This document shows positions 6,660 through 14,307 of a DNA stretch of 42,799 nt, piece after piece. The notes under the pieces were generated by a model, which was not told where the DNA came from, did not search any database, and worked only from the letters and a program-made list of their open reading frames with translations. Every line of letters begins with the position of its first letter. Positions within the stretch are counted from its first letter, which is position 1. A program made the position numbers and the translations under genes. The stretch is from a virus, in IMG/VR virus record IMGVR_UViG_3300042569_000357, positions 1 through 42,799 of that record; one strand, given 5' to 3'.

Positions 6660-7235
6660 TTATAAACCAAGCTTTCCTGGATTGTTGACCGCATAGTGTC
6701 CAATTGCTACAGCATCCGCAACATCATTGTCATCTATTTTCTTGTCGTAATAAGTGTTTACAAACTTGATTGTTCTTTGCTTTCTAAACTCTCTCTCGAT
6801 TGTTTTTAGGGTAGACGGAGCTTTATTCGGGTTGTTCTTTGCTACCTCTAGTTTTTCAGGAGTGGTAAGTTTTTTATTTCCTATAAAATTTTGCCAAGTA
6901 ATGGGGCTGACTGATCCAAATCTTTTTACCCCAACAATTCTAGCTGCTCCAAGAAGGCCACCCTGAACTAGAGCAAGATCTGCAGCAGTCTTTGGACTAT
7001 TCATAAACACTGTGTGCTCAATTACAATTGCATCAATATCAAACTTTTCAAAGAAAGCTACTGACTTTCTTGCAGCATCCCCTACTTTAGAGTAAGTGTC
7101 TGAACCCTTAAAGTTAATCTTGCCACAGGCAACTAAAGACTTGTCACTAAAAATGGCAAAGGCTAAACTATTGGTGCTGGCATCTATAGCACAAATATTT
7201 TTAGGAGTATCTATTAATAGATTAAGATTTACCAT
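6660..7235 (-). CDS. ruvC: RuvC-like Holliday junction resolvase
   Basis: A 191-residue RNase H-fold nuclease. The acidic catalytic residues typical of RuvC are visible: D18 (CAIDAST), E73 (AIVIEHT) and D171/D174 (DDNDVADAVAIGHYA). The ATG follows GAGG at about 7 bases, and the gene overlaps the upstream zinc-finger gene by 14 bases. It would resolve four-way junctions in replicating or recombining phage DNA before packaging, acting with the RecA protein encoded further upstream. It lies two genes from a Fe-S nuclease in the same transcript. The length is close to bacterial RuvC (~173). Function is confident; junction versus branched-DNA preference is not visible. Confidence 0.85.
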   Translation of the reverse strand: MVNLNLLIDTPKNICAIDASTNSLAFAIFSDKSLVACGKINFKGSDTYSKVGDAARKSVAFFEKFDIDAIVIEHTVFMNSPKTAADLALVQGGLLGAARIVGVKRFGSVSPITWQNFIGNKKLTTPEKLEVAKNNPNKAPSTLKTIEREFRKQRTIKFVNTYYDKKIDDNDVADAVAIGHYAVNNPGKLGL

Positions 7236-7506
7236 TAGACAACCTCTTTATATCCTTCAGAGCAATGGAGATGTCAACAGGATTAATTAAACATTTGCTA
7301 CAGATTGGATCGTCATTATAGATTGACAAGTTTTGATCACACTTCTTGCACTTTCTAACTTTACCAGTCCTACGACTAATTCTAGAAAGCTGATATCTTT
7401 CTGCAATCTTTTGTTTAGTTGCTCCGTCCCTACATTCAGGAGAGCAATATATTTGATAGGAAACCTTAGTTTCAAAACTTAGGTCACACCATTGACAGTG
7501 CTTCAT
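7222..7506 (-). CDS. double zinc-ribbon protein
   Basis: The 94-residue protein contains four Cys pairs. CQWC and YCSPEC near the N-terminus form one treble-clef or ribbon site, and CKKC and ICSKC near residues 53-72 form a second. The linker is strongly basic (KQKIAERYQLSRISRRTGKVRK), suggesting nucleic-acid contact. TGGAG lies 7 bases before the ATG, and the gene overlaps both neighbours: the Fe-S nuclease (23 bases) and the RuvC-like gene (14 bases). It is probably a small DNA-binding accessory protein of the recombination module. The first motif resembles HNH-associated Cys clusters, but no HNH histidines are present. No function assigned. Confidence 0.75.
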   Translation of the reverse strand: MKHCQWCDLSFETKVSYQIYCSPECRDGATKQKIAERYQLSRISRRTGKVRKCKKCDQNLSIYNDDPICSKCLINPVDISIALKDIKRLSNGKS

Positions 7507-8290
7507 CTAGCGGCTCCAGGGACTTAATCTTTATCTCCCCAGTTCCCGCCACATCACAAGTTGCCCTGATAGGACAAGTCTTGCAAATTTTTGAATTGGA
7601 CCTATAGTTTTTCTCTGGCAGGGTTTTATTTTCCCAAGCCTTCCTAACTGTTCTCATCCATTCAAAAGCGTTCTCTACCCACTTAAAAGAATACTCATTT
7701 AATTCTACAGGAAAAATCAATAGCTCGTGATTGTTTTTATTTTCATAAATCATCACAGCCTTGCTCTTATTTAAAATCTTCATATAAATAAGTAACTGAA
7801 TCAGATGTCCTGATTTTGGCTTTCCTGCAATTTTTCTATACTCAAAACCTTCGTTGGGCATAGTCTTGATCTCACCAAGAAGATCCTGACCATCCCAGTC
7901 TAAAACAACATCTCCATAGCCAAAGATCGGTGGATCAGAGTATGTAATCTTAAACTCTGAATCTTTAAGGATGCCAGCATCGCCCATGGCTTTCTGAATT
8001 CTTTCATGAGACTTTGTTCCAGCCGTCATGTTTGCACCGCCGTAGGCATCTGCATTGTCTGTAAACATTGCACCCTCAAAAGCTAGATACCAATATCTAG
8101 GACATTCTCCGTGAGAGTATGCAATGGTTGATGGAGCAAAGCTTGTTTTTTTAGTAAACTTATCTACACGATTAACAATGTAGCCACTCTTAATTTTTTC
8201 AATAAGTGCTGCCTGGTCCAAAAAGGATGGCCTTGAAAGAATCTTTTGCTCTGTCTTTATCATTACTTGCTGCAGCAAACTTTTTGTCAT
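7484..8290 (-). CDS. Cas4/RecB-like PD-(D/E)XK nuclease with 4Fe-4S cluster motif
   Basis: A 268-residue protein. Nuclease residues are H95, D127 (GYGDVVLDW), E140-I-K142 and Q165 in a helix (IQLLIYM), the order expected for RecB/Cas4-type exonucleases. Four cysteines, C63 (GECPRYWY) plus C236-x2-C239-x5-C245, bracket the nuclease core as in Cas4 and AddB, implying an iron-sulfur cluster. There is no Cas1/Cas2 or CRISPR array nearby, so the role is phage recombination or replication end processing rather than spacer acquisition. The 5' leader contains AGAAGG and a TATACT box after the preceding gene's stop. It probably produces 3' single strands for the phage RecA (inference). Confidence 0.85.
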   Translation of the reverse strand: MTKSLLQQVMIKTEQKILSRPSFLDQAALIEKIKSGYIVNRVDKFTKKTSFAPSTIAYSHGECPRYWYLAFEGAMFTDNADAYGGANMTAGTKSHERIQKAMGDAGILKDSEFKITYSDPPIFGYGDVVLDWDGQDLLGEIKTMPNEGFEYRKIAGKPKSGHLIQLLIYMKILNKSKAVMIYENKNNHELLIFPVELNEYSFKWVENAFEWMRTVRKAWENKTLPEKNYRSNSKICKTCPIRATCDVAGTGEIKIKSLEPLDEALSMV

Positions 8291-8317
8291 TGTTAAGCTC
8301 TTCTCTATATCCTTCTA

Positions 8318-8323
8318 GTATAC
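8318..8323 (-). promoter_or_regulatory. possible -10 box (TATACT) before the Fe-S nuclease gene
   Basis: TATACT lies directly after the stop of the 101-residue gene in a 34-base gap. It would give a leader of roughly 20 bases including AGAAGG. There is no TGn extension and no clear -35, so this is a weak call. Confidence 0.25.
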
Positions 8324-8324
8324 A

Positions 8325-8630
8325 CTATCTGGCGATATATTTCAAGGCAGAGACCAAGTTATTAATGGCTTCTGCAGCAGTGTAGTATAGATTTTTCTTC
8401 CCACGATCTGACTTGTCCACATTAGCCATCCAAGTGGCTTTAAAGGCCATCTTAGCAGCTATTGCTTGTAGTCTTACTATTTCAATGGTGACTACATTGA
8501 TAGGGATATCTGGCTTAATAATTACCTTGGCAATAAAGGTCAGGGCTGTATTTAGCTCCTCATCCTGCATATACTCTGCAATTTCAGATAGTCCGTTGAT
8601 TGAGTCGATGGTTGTCTGCTGTTGTTCCAT
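8325..8630 (-). CDS. hypothetical helical protein of the replication-recombination module
   Basis: Not recognised. The 101 residues look entirely alpha-helical, with a conserved-looking core (ITFAKVII-like helix, then KPDIP turn, then VVTIEIVRLQAIAAKMAFKATWM) and a C-terminal KNLYYTAAEAINNLVSALKYIAR helix. Comparable proteins occur beside exonuclease genes in actinophages, from memory and unverified. It lacks a Shine-Dalgarno sequence; instead TATAAT (8637-8642) ends six bases before the ATG, so it may be translated from a leaderless mRNA. Its location between DnaQ-like and Cas4-like nucleases suggests a replication or recombination accessory role, but no function is claimed. Confidence 0.75.
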   Translation of the reverse strand: MEQQQTTIDSINGLSEIAEYMQDEELNTALTFIAKVIIKPDIPINVVTIEIVRLQAIAAKMAFKATWMANVDKSDRGKKNLYYTAAEAINNLVSALKYIAR

Positions 8631-8636
8631 GAGAAT

Positions 8637-8642
8637 ATTATA
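8637..8642 (-). promoter_or_regulatory. TATAAT box, probable leaderless promoter
   Basis: TATAAT is separated from the ATG at 8630 by only six bases (ATTCTC). That puts the expected transcription start at or next to the A of the ATG. The box overlaps the stop codon of the upstream exonuclease gene. Confidence 0.45.
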
Positions 8643-9252
8643 CCTCAGATTCCTTATCGTATCCAGAGATGGCTAGCTTTTCTTTTGTGGTTGCACTTCC
8701 CTTACCCACAAACCAAGGAAGCAATTCATGATAAAGGTCTACCAGAAGATTTACGTCCTGAATCTGGTACTCTTTCATTTCCTTCCAGGCCTTTTTGTCG
8801 CCTTCCATGCAGCGAATCCATAGCTTAAATCCAGAGTGCTTCACCTTGGCCCCAACGTCTAGTTTTTGTGCAACATAGTCTAGCTTGTTCGATGGGAACA
8901 AGAAGTTAGCCTTTGTGATACTCATAAGGTCTAGATCTTTTGTAGGTGATGGTGGTGCCATCCTGTTCTCCAAAAACTCTCGATTAATATGCTTGTGGTC
9001 AAAAGCTGCAGAGTTCCAGCCGACTAGCAAGTCTGCTTCGTCCATTAGCTTGTGCAACTCTTTTAGCATTTCCTTTTTACCATCGTGGTAAACAGACTTA
9101 AAAATTACTTTCTTTCCGTCTAGCCACCTTGCACCAAAGCATAGCATCTCTGTGCTTTTGATGATTTGATCAATGCTAATGTTCTGGTCCCAAAGGCCCC
9201 ATGCATAAACCTGCATTGGTGTTGTTTCTATATCTAGTAGTAATATTTTCAT
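8638..9252 (-). CDS. DnaQ-like 3'-5' exonuclease (DEDDy)
   Basis: A 204-residue RNase H-fold exonuclease. Exo I is D7-I-E9 (LLLDIETTP), Exo II includes N80 and D85 (WNSAAFDHKHIN), and Exo III is Y162-x3-D166 (YQIQDVNLL), the DEDDy arrangement. The DnaE-type polymerase in this window has no exonuclease domain, so this protein is the natural proofreading partner, comparable to the bacterial epsilon subunit. A free exonuclease for end processing is the alternative. The ATG follows AGGAAA. The gene sits in the run recA - zinc ribbon - resolvase-like - this - helical protein - Fe-S nuclease. No clamp-binding motif was identified. Confidence 0.85.
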   Translation of the reverse strand: MKILLLDIETTPMQVYAWGLWDQNISIDQIIKSTEMLCFGARWLDGKKVIFKSVYHDGKKEMLKELHKLMDEADLLVGWNSAAFDHKHINREFLENRMAPPSPTKDLDLMSITKANFLFPSNKLDYVAQKLDVGAKVKHSGFKLWIRCMEGDKKAWKEMKEYQIQDVNLLVDLYHELLPWFVGKGSATTKEKLAISGYDKESEV

Positions 9253-9255
9253 TTT

Positions 9256-9537
9256 TTATTTTCCTGTCAGTTCTTCTAGTATTGATAATTCTATAATTGC
9301 TAATCTTGTTTTCATTCCAGACTCTCCTAGCACGACTACGATTGCTGGATCGTTGTTATTCTTAATCGCATCCGTAGTTGCTTTAGCCCATACATCTTTA
9401 TTTAAGGTAAATGATTTACCGACTTCTTTAAAATCAACAGTAAAGTTTTCCCACGAAGCATCACCTTTGTGAATGCCTCTGCCAGAATTCTTGTGCTGTT
9501 TAGCACCAAGCCTTTTGCTCTCACTTCTCTCGCTCAT
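9256..9537 (-). CDS. putative small Holliday junction resolvase-like nuclease
   Basis: The 93-residue basic protein has an N-terminal KQHKNSGRGIHKGDASW segment, then TVDFKEVGKSFTL, and a C-terminal strand PAIVVVLGESGMKTRLAII. The GD (26-27) followed by D-F-K (35-37) fits a minimal PD-(D/E)XK metal site like archaeal Hjc-type resolvases, and phage proteins with this look are often annotated as resolvases. This assignment rests on pattern memory and is moderate. It starts in GAGGGACTATG and overlaps the small zinc-ribbon gene by 17 bases. A second resolvase beside the RuvC-like protein would be redundant, so it may instead process another branched structure. Confidence 0.5.
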   Translation of the reverse strand: MSERSESKRLGAKQHKNSGRGIHKGDASWENFTVDFKEVGKSFTLNKDVWAKATTDAIKNNNDPAIVVVLGESGMKTRLAIIELSILEELTGK

Positions 9538-9697
9538 AGTCCCTCTTTGTCTTTGGTTTTAAGCTTACGTTTGTGATATGTTTTTCTGAACACATCCAGC
9601 TAAGCAGCTTATCCTCTCCATAACAGCGTAAAGACGTGACTTCTTCTTTACAGGTATGGCACTTAAACTTGCCACTAATAACTATATACTTAGACAT
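9521..9697 (-). CDS. small zinc-ribbon protein (58 residues)
   Basis: A short gene starting at ATG 9695-9697, nested over the recA stop (GATGTCTAA), and ending at TGA 9521-9523, inside the next gene. It fills what would otherwise be a 150-base gap. It carries C13-x2-C16 and C36-x3-H40, with an extra C25, the ligand set of a zinc ribbon, and ends in a very basic tail (KPKTKRDYEREK). Overlaps of 8 and 17 bases with its neighbours match the packing of the rest of the operon. Probably DNA-binding; function unknown. It is easily missed because it is under 60 codons. Confidence 0.7.
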   Translation of the reverse strand: MSKYIVISGKFKCHTCKEEVTSLRCYGEDKLLSWMCSEKHITNVSLKPKTKRDYEREK

Positions 9698-10697
9698 CTA
9701 GCTTACTTCTAATTGAGGCCTCTAGATCTTTGTCTTCTTTTACCTTATTGACAAATCCGTCCCTGCCCTGGACCTTAGACCCGTCTGGGAGGATGTACCA
9801 GGCCCCAGAACGCTCTACAATTCCTAAAAGCTCTGCAGTGTCCACTAGGTCCCCAATGGCGTCTATACCGATTGTGTCGCCTCTGAAGTAGAAGTCATAT
9901 TCCCCAGCATCTCCTGGGGCAGAGGTCTTAGAGTTTTGGACTTCCCAGAGGACTCTTCTACCCATCTTTTGCTCAATCAGCTTATCCCCAACCTTAATCT
10001 TTCCCTTAATAGCCTTAGAGTCTGAGCTAGAAGAAAACAGCTTAACTATTGTAGAAGACATGAACTGAGTAGTCAGTCCTCCAGTGGGAACAGACTGTGT
10101 ATACATGGCTTGAATGTTGTTTCTGGCTTGAGAAATGGCAATTATTAGAGCTGGCTTTTCACGATTGTTAGCGTAGTTTAGCATCAGCCAGGCATGCTTC
10201 AGGTCTTTAGACTCTGCACCAATTTGTTTGGTCTGGTCTAAAGCCTTTAGCTCATCAGAATCTTTCTCAAAGTATACGGCTGGAAGAAGAGAGCTAATAC
10301 TATCAATCACAATAATGTCTACACCTGCGTGAAGAAGTGCAACACCAACGTCTACCATATCGTTTATACTTCTAGCTTCAGAGTATATTAGCTTAGATGT
10401 ATCTACCCCAAGCTTTTTTGCCCAATCTTCATCATAGGACATCTCTGCATCTACCCAAGCACAGAGCTTTCCCTCTTTTTGTGCCATAGCAATTGTTTGC
10501 AAGCAAAGAGAAGATTTTGCACTGGACTTGCTTCCCCAAAGAAGAACTTGTCTTCCATACGGAAATCCGCCGCCAAGTGCTCTGTTAAGACCCACGCTTG
10601 GGGTAGGCTGTAGTTCTGTTTTAACACCTACTCCAGAACCGATTCTTTTTCTAATCTTTGGATCTAAAAGTGCAAAAGCTTCTTCTATAGTTGTCAT
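9690..10697 (-). CDS. recA: RecA/UvsX-like recombinase
   Basis: The 335-residue RecA-fold ATPase catalyses strand exchange and binds single-stranded DNA. The P-loop is G55-S-K-S-S-A-K61-S-S, with Ala60 where the Walker A consensus has Gly; Lys61 is intact. Other landmarks are AWVDAE (residue ~84-89), Walker B DIIVIDSISSL, the glutamine sensor in AISQARNN and a Gly-rich loop PTGGLTTQF. It lacks most of the bacterial RecA C-terminal domain. GGAG precedes the ATG. It lies between the MazG-like gene and nucleases, and with the Cas4-like nuclease, SSB and resolvases forms a phage recombination-dependent replication set. Confidence 0.9.
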   Translation of the reverse strand: MTTIEEAFALLDPKIRKRIGSGVGVKTELQPTPSVGLNRALGGGFPYGRQVLLWGSKSSAKSSLCLQTIAMAQKEGKLCAWVDAEMSYDEDWAKKLGVDTSKLIYSEARSINDMVDVGVALLHAGVDIIVIDSISSLLPAVYFEKDSDELKALDQTKQIGAESKDLKHAWLMLNYANNREKPALIIAISQARNNIQAMYTQSVPTGGLTTQFMSSTIVKLFSSSSDSKAIKGKIKVGDKLIEQKMGRRVLWEVQNSKTSAPGDAGEYDFYFRGDTIGIDAIGDLVDTAELLGIVERSGAWYILPDGSKVQGRDGFVNKVKEDKDLEASIRSKLDV

Positions 10698-11023
10698 TAA
10701 AACTTTACTCCATGTCTTTCTGGTCGTGACTTATTAAAACTAGTCTTATTGTTTAGAGCTACCTGTAGCTCTTGGTCGACATATCCATTATCCACCAATC
10801 CTTGGTATAAGTCAAGTGTTCTGATTACAATGTCTGCCATTTCGTCAGCGACTTCTTGCTTTCCCTTATTTTTACGAATGGCTTCCATGACCTCTACTGC
10901 TTCTGACACAATCATCATTAGCTGTTTAGTAATAAAAATATCGTCTACCTTCTCAGGCCAGAAGCCTTTTTCTACTGCAGTAGTATGAATTTCTTTTGCC
11001 ATATCGTCTAGCCTGTTATACAT
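10697..11023 (-). CDS. MazG-like nucleotide pyrophosphohydrolase
   Basis: The 108-residue all-alpha NTP pyrophosphatase has the family's metal site: E41-x2-E44 (VSEAVEVMEAIR) and E61-x2-D64 (VADEMADIVIRTLDL). These enzymes hydrolyse NTPs or dNTPs, including damaged nucleotides or dUTP, and may also lower alarmone levels in MazG-type phage proteins. GGAGG lies about 9 bases before the ATG. It overlaps dnaE by 8 bases and shares one base with recA, so it is co-transcribed with replication genes. Its substrate cannot be specified. It is shorter than bacterial MazG and is a single domain. Confidence 0.8.
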   Translation of the reverse strand: MYNRLDDMAKEIHTTAVEKGFWPEKVDDIFITKQLMMIVSEAVEVMEAIRKNKGKQEVADEMADIVIRTLDLYQGLVDNGYVDQELQVALNNKTSFNKSRPERHGVKF

Positions 11024-14000
11024 CTTTTACATCCTCCATAATTATTGTTCCATCTTTTGTTTTTCCGAAAGAGAAGCTATATGCAGACCCCTCTTGAACT
11101 TTCATATATGCCTTTGGAAAGGCTGTTGGGAATACCGTTACTGAGTGCAGGTTTCTAGAACTATCTGCAAGTGTTAGTGAGGCCATCTTCTTGCCAGCCT
11201 TGGTGATCCTTGGCTTAAAGGAAACAACAAACATGTCATCATCTTTGTAAGGTAGCTGCTTGTATCCCAAAAACTTTACAAGGGCATTACTGGATTGTTT
11301 AATTTCATCCACAGGGATAGCAGTAACAATCCTATTGTTATCGCATAGAAGGAGGTAACTCCTACCAGCCTCAATAGTGGTTTGCTCTTCATCAAATATT
11401 CCTACGCTTCCAGTCTTATCTAAGACTTCTACACGTGACCAACCTTTTCCACGCTTAATAGATTTTACCATACCCATCAAGACAAATGCTCCCTTTTCTT
11501 CAAACTCTTCTATTGGATTAATGAAGGCATAGTAGTGAGAAGGAACCGTGATGTTGAACTCTGGAAGGTTCAAAAACTCATAAAGATTTTCCTTAATCTC
11601 TTCTTCGTTTCTTGGATTGTCTTCAAAGGTAGCTGCACCAATTACACGCAACGCCTGTAGAGATCTAGTGTTTACGCCACTACCCTTGGCAAGAGTAAAC
11701 TCTTCCAAATGCTTATAGCTTTTGAATGGTCTTTGAGCAATGTACTTTGCAGCAATGTTATCAGAGATAAACTTAATAGCAGTTAGCCCAAAACGAATTC
11801 CCTTACCCTCAATCTTAAAGTCTGCATCAGAGTCGTTAACGTGAGGTAGCTTAACAGAGATACCCATACGCTTAGCTTCAATAAGATACTCTGTTCTAGT
11901 ATCCTTATCCTTTTCATTCTTTAGCAAAGAATACATAAACTCTAGTGGGTAGTAATACTTCAACCATGCTGTCCAATATGAAAGAGTCGAGTAAGCCACA
12001 GCGTGAGACTTGTTGAAGGAATAGCCTGCGTGTGCCTCAAAGTCTTGCCACAAATCTCTTGCAGAGTTAGGAGCCATAAACTTAGAAGCTCCATCAATAA
12101 ACTTATCCTTAAACTTGTCAAACTCTTTGGCGTCCTTCTTCTTACCGATGATCTTACGAACTTGGTCTGCCTCTGCCATCGTCATTCCGCCAAGCTCTGT
12201 ACAGGCTTGCATAACCTGTTCCTGGTACAAGATACATCCGTAGGTCTCCTGAGTAAAAGCTTTCATGACCTGGTGGTGGTAACTAATATTTTGTTTACCG
12301 TGCTTACGAGCAATGTAATCTTTACCAATAGTATTCATAGCACCTGGACGAACTAGAGCGTTGGATGCAGCTAGCTCAGCAAAGTTTTTAATACCCATCT
12401 TTACAAGCAGGTTAGTATAGGGAGTGGCTTCACACTGGAACACACCCTTCGTATATCCAGAAGAAAGCATTTCATAAACTTTTTGGTCTTCCATATTTAC
12501 AGAAAGCAGCTCAAGCTTTTTGTTATGCCTTTGCTCAATAATTTTAAGTGTGTCCTGAAGAACACTAAGAGTCTTTAGTCCTAGAGCATCAATCTTAATT
12601 AAACCAATACGCTCTGCCTCTGCCATGTCTACTGCAACTACAGGAATTCTTTCGTCTGATCCAGGAGATGATCTGGTTTCCATTGGTGCATACCTAAAGA
12701 TTGGCTCCTTGGATGTTACAACTCCAGCTGCATGAATTCCCGTACCACGAATTCTTCCACGAAGCTGTTCTCCGTATCTTTCAATCTCTGGATACTTCTC
12801 ACGAAACTCTGCAGTAGACTTTGATGTGCAGTATTCATCCCAAGTGTCTACAAGCTTCATAACCTTGTTTACGTCTGGAAGAGGAATGTTTAGCACACGG
12901 GCAATGTCTCTCACAACACCCTTATCTTTGAAAGATAGGAAAGTTGCAATAGATGCAACGTGACGATATTGGCGGACAAGATAATCTTTTACTTCCTCAC
13001 GACGGTTGTCCTGAATGTCCGTATCAATATCTGGGAAGTCGTTACGTTCTGGATTAATAAATCGGAAGAACAGTAGTCCGTGTTTGATTGGATCAATATC
13101 TGTAATCCCAAGAGTGTAGCAAAGAAGTGAGCCAGCAGAAGATCCACGTCCTGGACCAACCATGATGTCTTCTTTCTTTGCCCACGCAATCATAGAGCGT
13201 ACGACAAGGAAGTATGGTCCAAAGTTTTTATCTTTGATAACCTTAAGCTCTTCGTCTAATCTTTCTAGATACTGTGGGTCTGCCTCTAGTCCTCTAGCCT
13301 TTAAACCTTCTAGGGCTAGTGTCTTTAGCTCTTTGTCTGGGTCTTTGTATTGAACTGGCAAAAGGTTCATGTGGTCTTGGATGTTATAATCCTCGATCTT
13401 ATTAGATATCTCAATTGTATTTTCATACATGTCATCTCTATCAATACCCTGAGCCTCCATGGCAGAACGCATCTCTTCATTAGATAGCAAGTGAATATCA
13501 AACTTGTTAAAACTCATCTGTCTGTCTGCACCATACAGATAATCTAGTCTGTCCATAAGGTTATCAAACTTTTTAGACTTGTCGTATGTAGCATCCTTTT
13601 CAACCTTGTTAGAGTAAGTGTTAAGGATAAGCTTTAGCTCTTGAATTTCTTTTTGCTCTGGACCTGAGTGGTGACAGTCTGGAGTTACTACGGGCTTGAT
13701 GCCAAATTCATCTGCCAATTCTAAGATTGTTTTGTTCATCTCTGGTGGATTGTGTGGCATTACCTCAAGGTAATAGTCATCACCAAAAGTATCTTTACAC
13801 CACTTGATATGTGTTTTAGCAAAGGCTAGGTTTCCTGCCTCAATTGCCTTAGCCAATACTCCACTAAGACATCCAGAGGTGACTACGATACCCTCTTTAT
13901 ACTGTTCTAAAACTTTCCAGTCAATTCTTGGTTTCTTGAAAAATCCCTCAGTCCAAGCAATCTCATTTAGTTTGTTTAGGTTTTCTAGACCTTTAGGATT

Positions 14001-14294
14001 CTTGGCAAGAAGGACAAGGTGGTTATAAACAAGGTCTAGTGGCCCTGTTCTCTCGTCTTTATCACGACGGTCAAAACGATCCTCCGTTATATATCCTTCT
14101 ACGCCAAGTATTGGCTTGATGCCCTTTTCTTTTGCAGCACGGTACATCTCTCTGTGACCAGACAAAGAACCGTGGTCAGTGATTGCAATAGCGGACATCC
14201 CTAGTTCAGATGCACGATCTACATACTCTTGTGGAGTTGCGATTCCATCAAAGAGTGAGTAGTGCGTGTGAACGTGTAAGCCAACATACCCCAT
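11016..14294 (-). CDS. dnaE: DNA polymerase III alpha subunit (DnaE-like, family C)
   Basis: A 1092-residue replicative polymerase. The N-terminal PHP domain (1-~270) keeps metal-type histidines (H7, H9, H11; ITDHGSL; GVEGY; PDCHHSG), so it may be catalytic, unlike the degenerate E. coli domain. The palm holds PGRGSSAGSL and the catalytic Asp pair in FPDIDTD (~420); the third Asp is in LIKIDALGL (~566). A fingers and HhH region follows with KSHAVAYSTLSYWTAWLKYYYP (~760). The C-terminus has an OB fold (VLMGMVKSIKRGKGW) and a further beta-domain. There is no internal exonuclease. It replaces the PolA-type enzyme common in siphophages. Length is close to bacterial DnaE (~1160). It overlaps the MazG-like gene by 8 bases. 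Confidence 0.95.
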   Translation of the reverse strand: MGYVGLHVHTHYSLFDGIATPQEYVDRASELGMSAIAITDHGSLSGHREMYRAAKEKGIKPILGVEGYITEDRFDRRDKDERTGPLDLVYNHLVLLAKNPKGLENLNKLNEIAWTEGFFKKPRIDWKVLEQYKEGIVVTSGCLSGVLAKAIEAGNLAFAKTHIKWCKDTFGDDYYLEVMPHNPPEMNKTILELADEFGIKPVVTPDCHHSGPEQKEIQELKLILNTYSNKVEKDATYDKSKKFDNLMDRLDYLYGADRQMSFNKFDIHLLSNEEMRSAMEAQGIDRDDMYENTIEISNKIEDYNIQDHMNLLPVQYKDPDKELKTLALEGLKARGLEADPQYLERLDEELKVIKDKNFGPYFLVVRSMIAWAKKEDIMVGPGRGSSAGSLLCYTLGITDIDPIKHGLLFFRFINPERNDFPDIDTDIQDNRREEVKDYLVRQYRHVASIATFLSFKDKGVVRDIARVLNIPLPDVNKVMKLVDTWDEYCTSKSTAEFREKYPEIERYGEQLRGRIRGTGIHAAGVVTSKEPIFRYAPMETRSSPGSDERIPVVAVDMAEAERIGLIKIDALGLKTLSVLQDTLKIIEQRHNKKLELLSVNMEDQKVYEMLSSGYTKGVFQCEATPYTNLLVKMGIKNFAELAASNALVRPGAMNTIGKDYIARKHGKQNISYHHQVMKAFTQETYGCILYQEQVMQACTELGGMTMAEADQVRKIIGKKKDAKEFDKFKDKFIDGASKFMAPNSARDLWQDFEAHAGYSFNKSHAVAYSTLSYWTAWLKYYYPLEFMYSLLKNEKDKDTRTEYLIEAKRMGISVKLPHVNDSDADFKIEGKGIRFGLTAIKFISDNIAAKYIAQRPFKSYKHLEEFTLAKGSGVNTRSLQALRVIGAATFEDNPRNEEEIKENLYEFLNLPEFNITVPSHYYAFINPIEEFEEKGAFVLMGMVKSIKRGKGWSRVEVLDKTGSVGIFDEEQTTIEAGRSYLLLCDNNRIVTAIPVDEIKQSSNALVKFLGYKQLPYKDDDMFVVSFKPRITKAGKKMASLTLADSSRNLHSVTVFPTAFPKAYMKVQEGSAYSFSFGKTKDGTIIMEDVKDV

Positions 14295-14307
14295 ATATTT
14301 TTACCTA

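Noticed and set aside
7222-7506. Zinc-finger protein as an HNH homing endonuclease
   Set aside because: The Cys knuckles are present but the HNH catalytic histidine and asparagine pattern is absent.
7484-8290. Cas4-like protein as a sign of a CRISPR-Cas locus
   Set aside because: There are no Cas1, Cas2, effector genes or regularly spaced direct repeats anywhere in the window. Phage Cas4/RecB-like nucleases are common without CRISPR.
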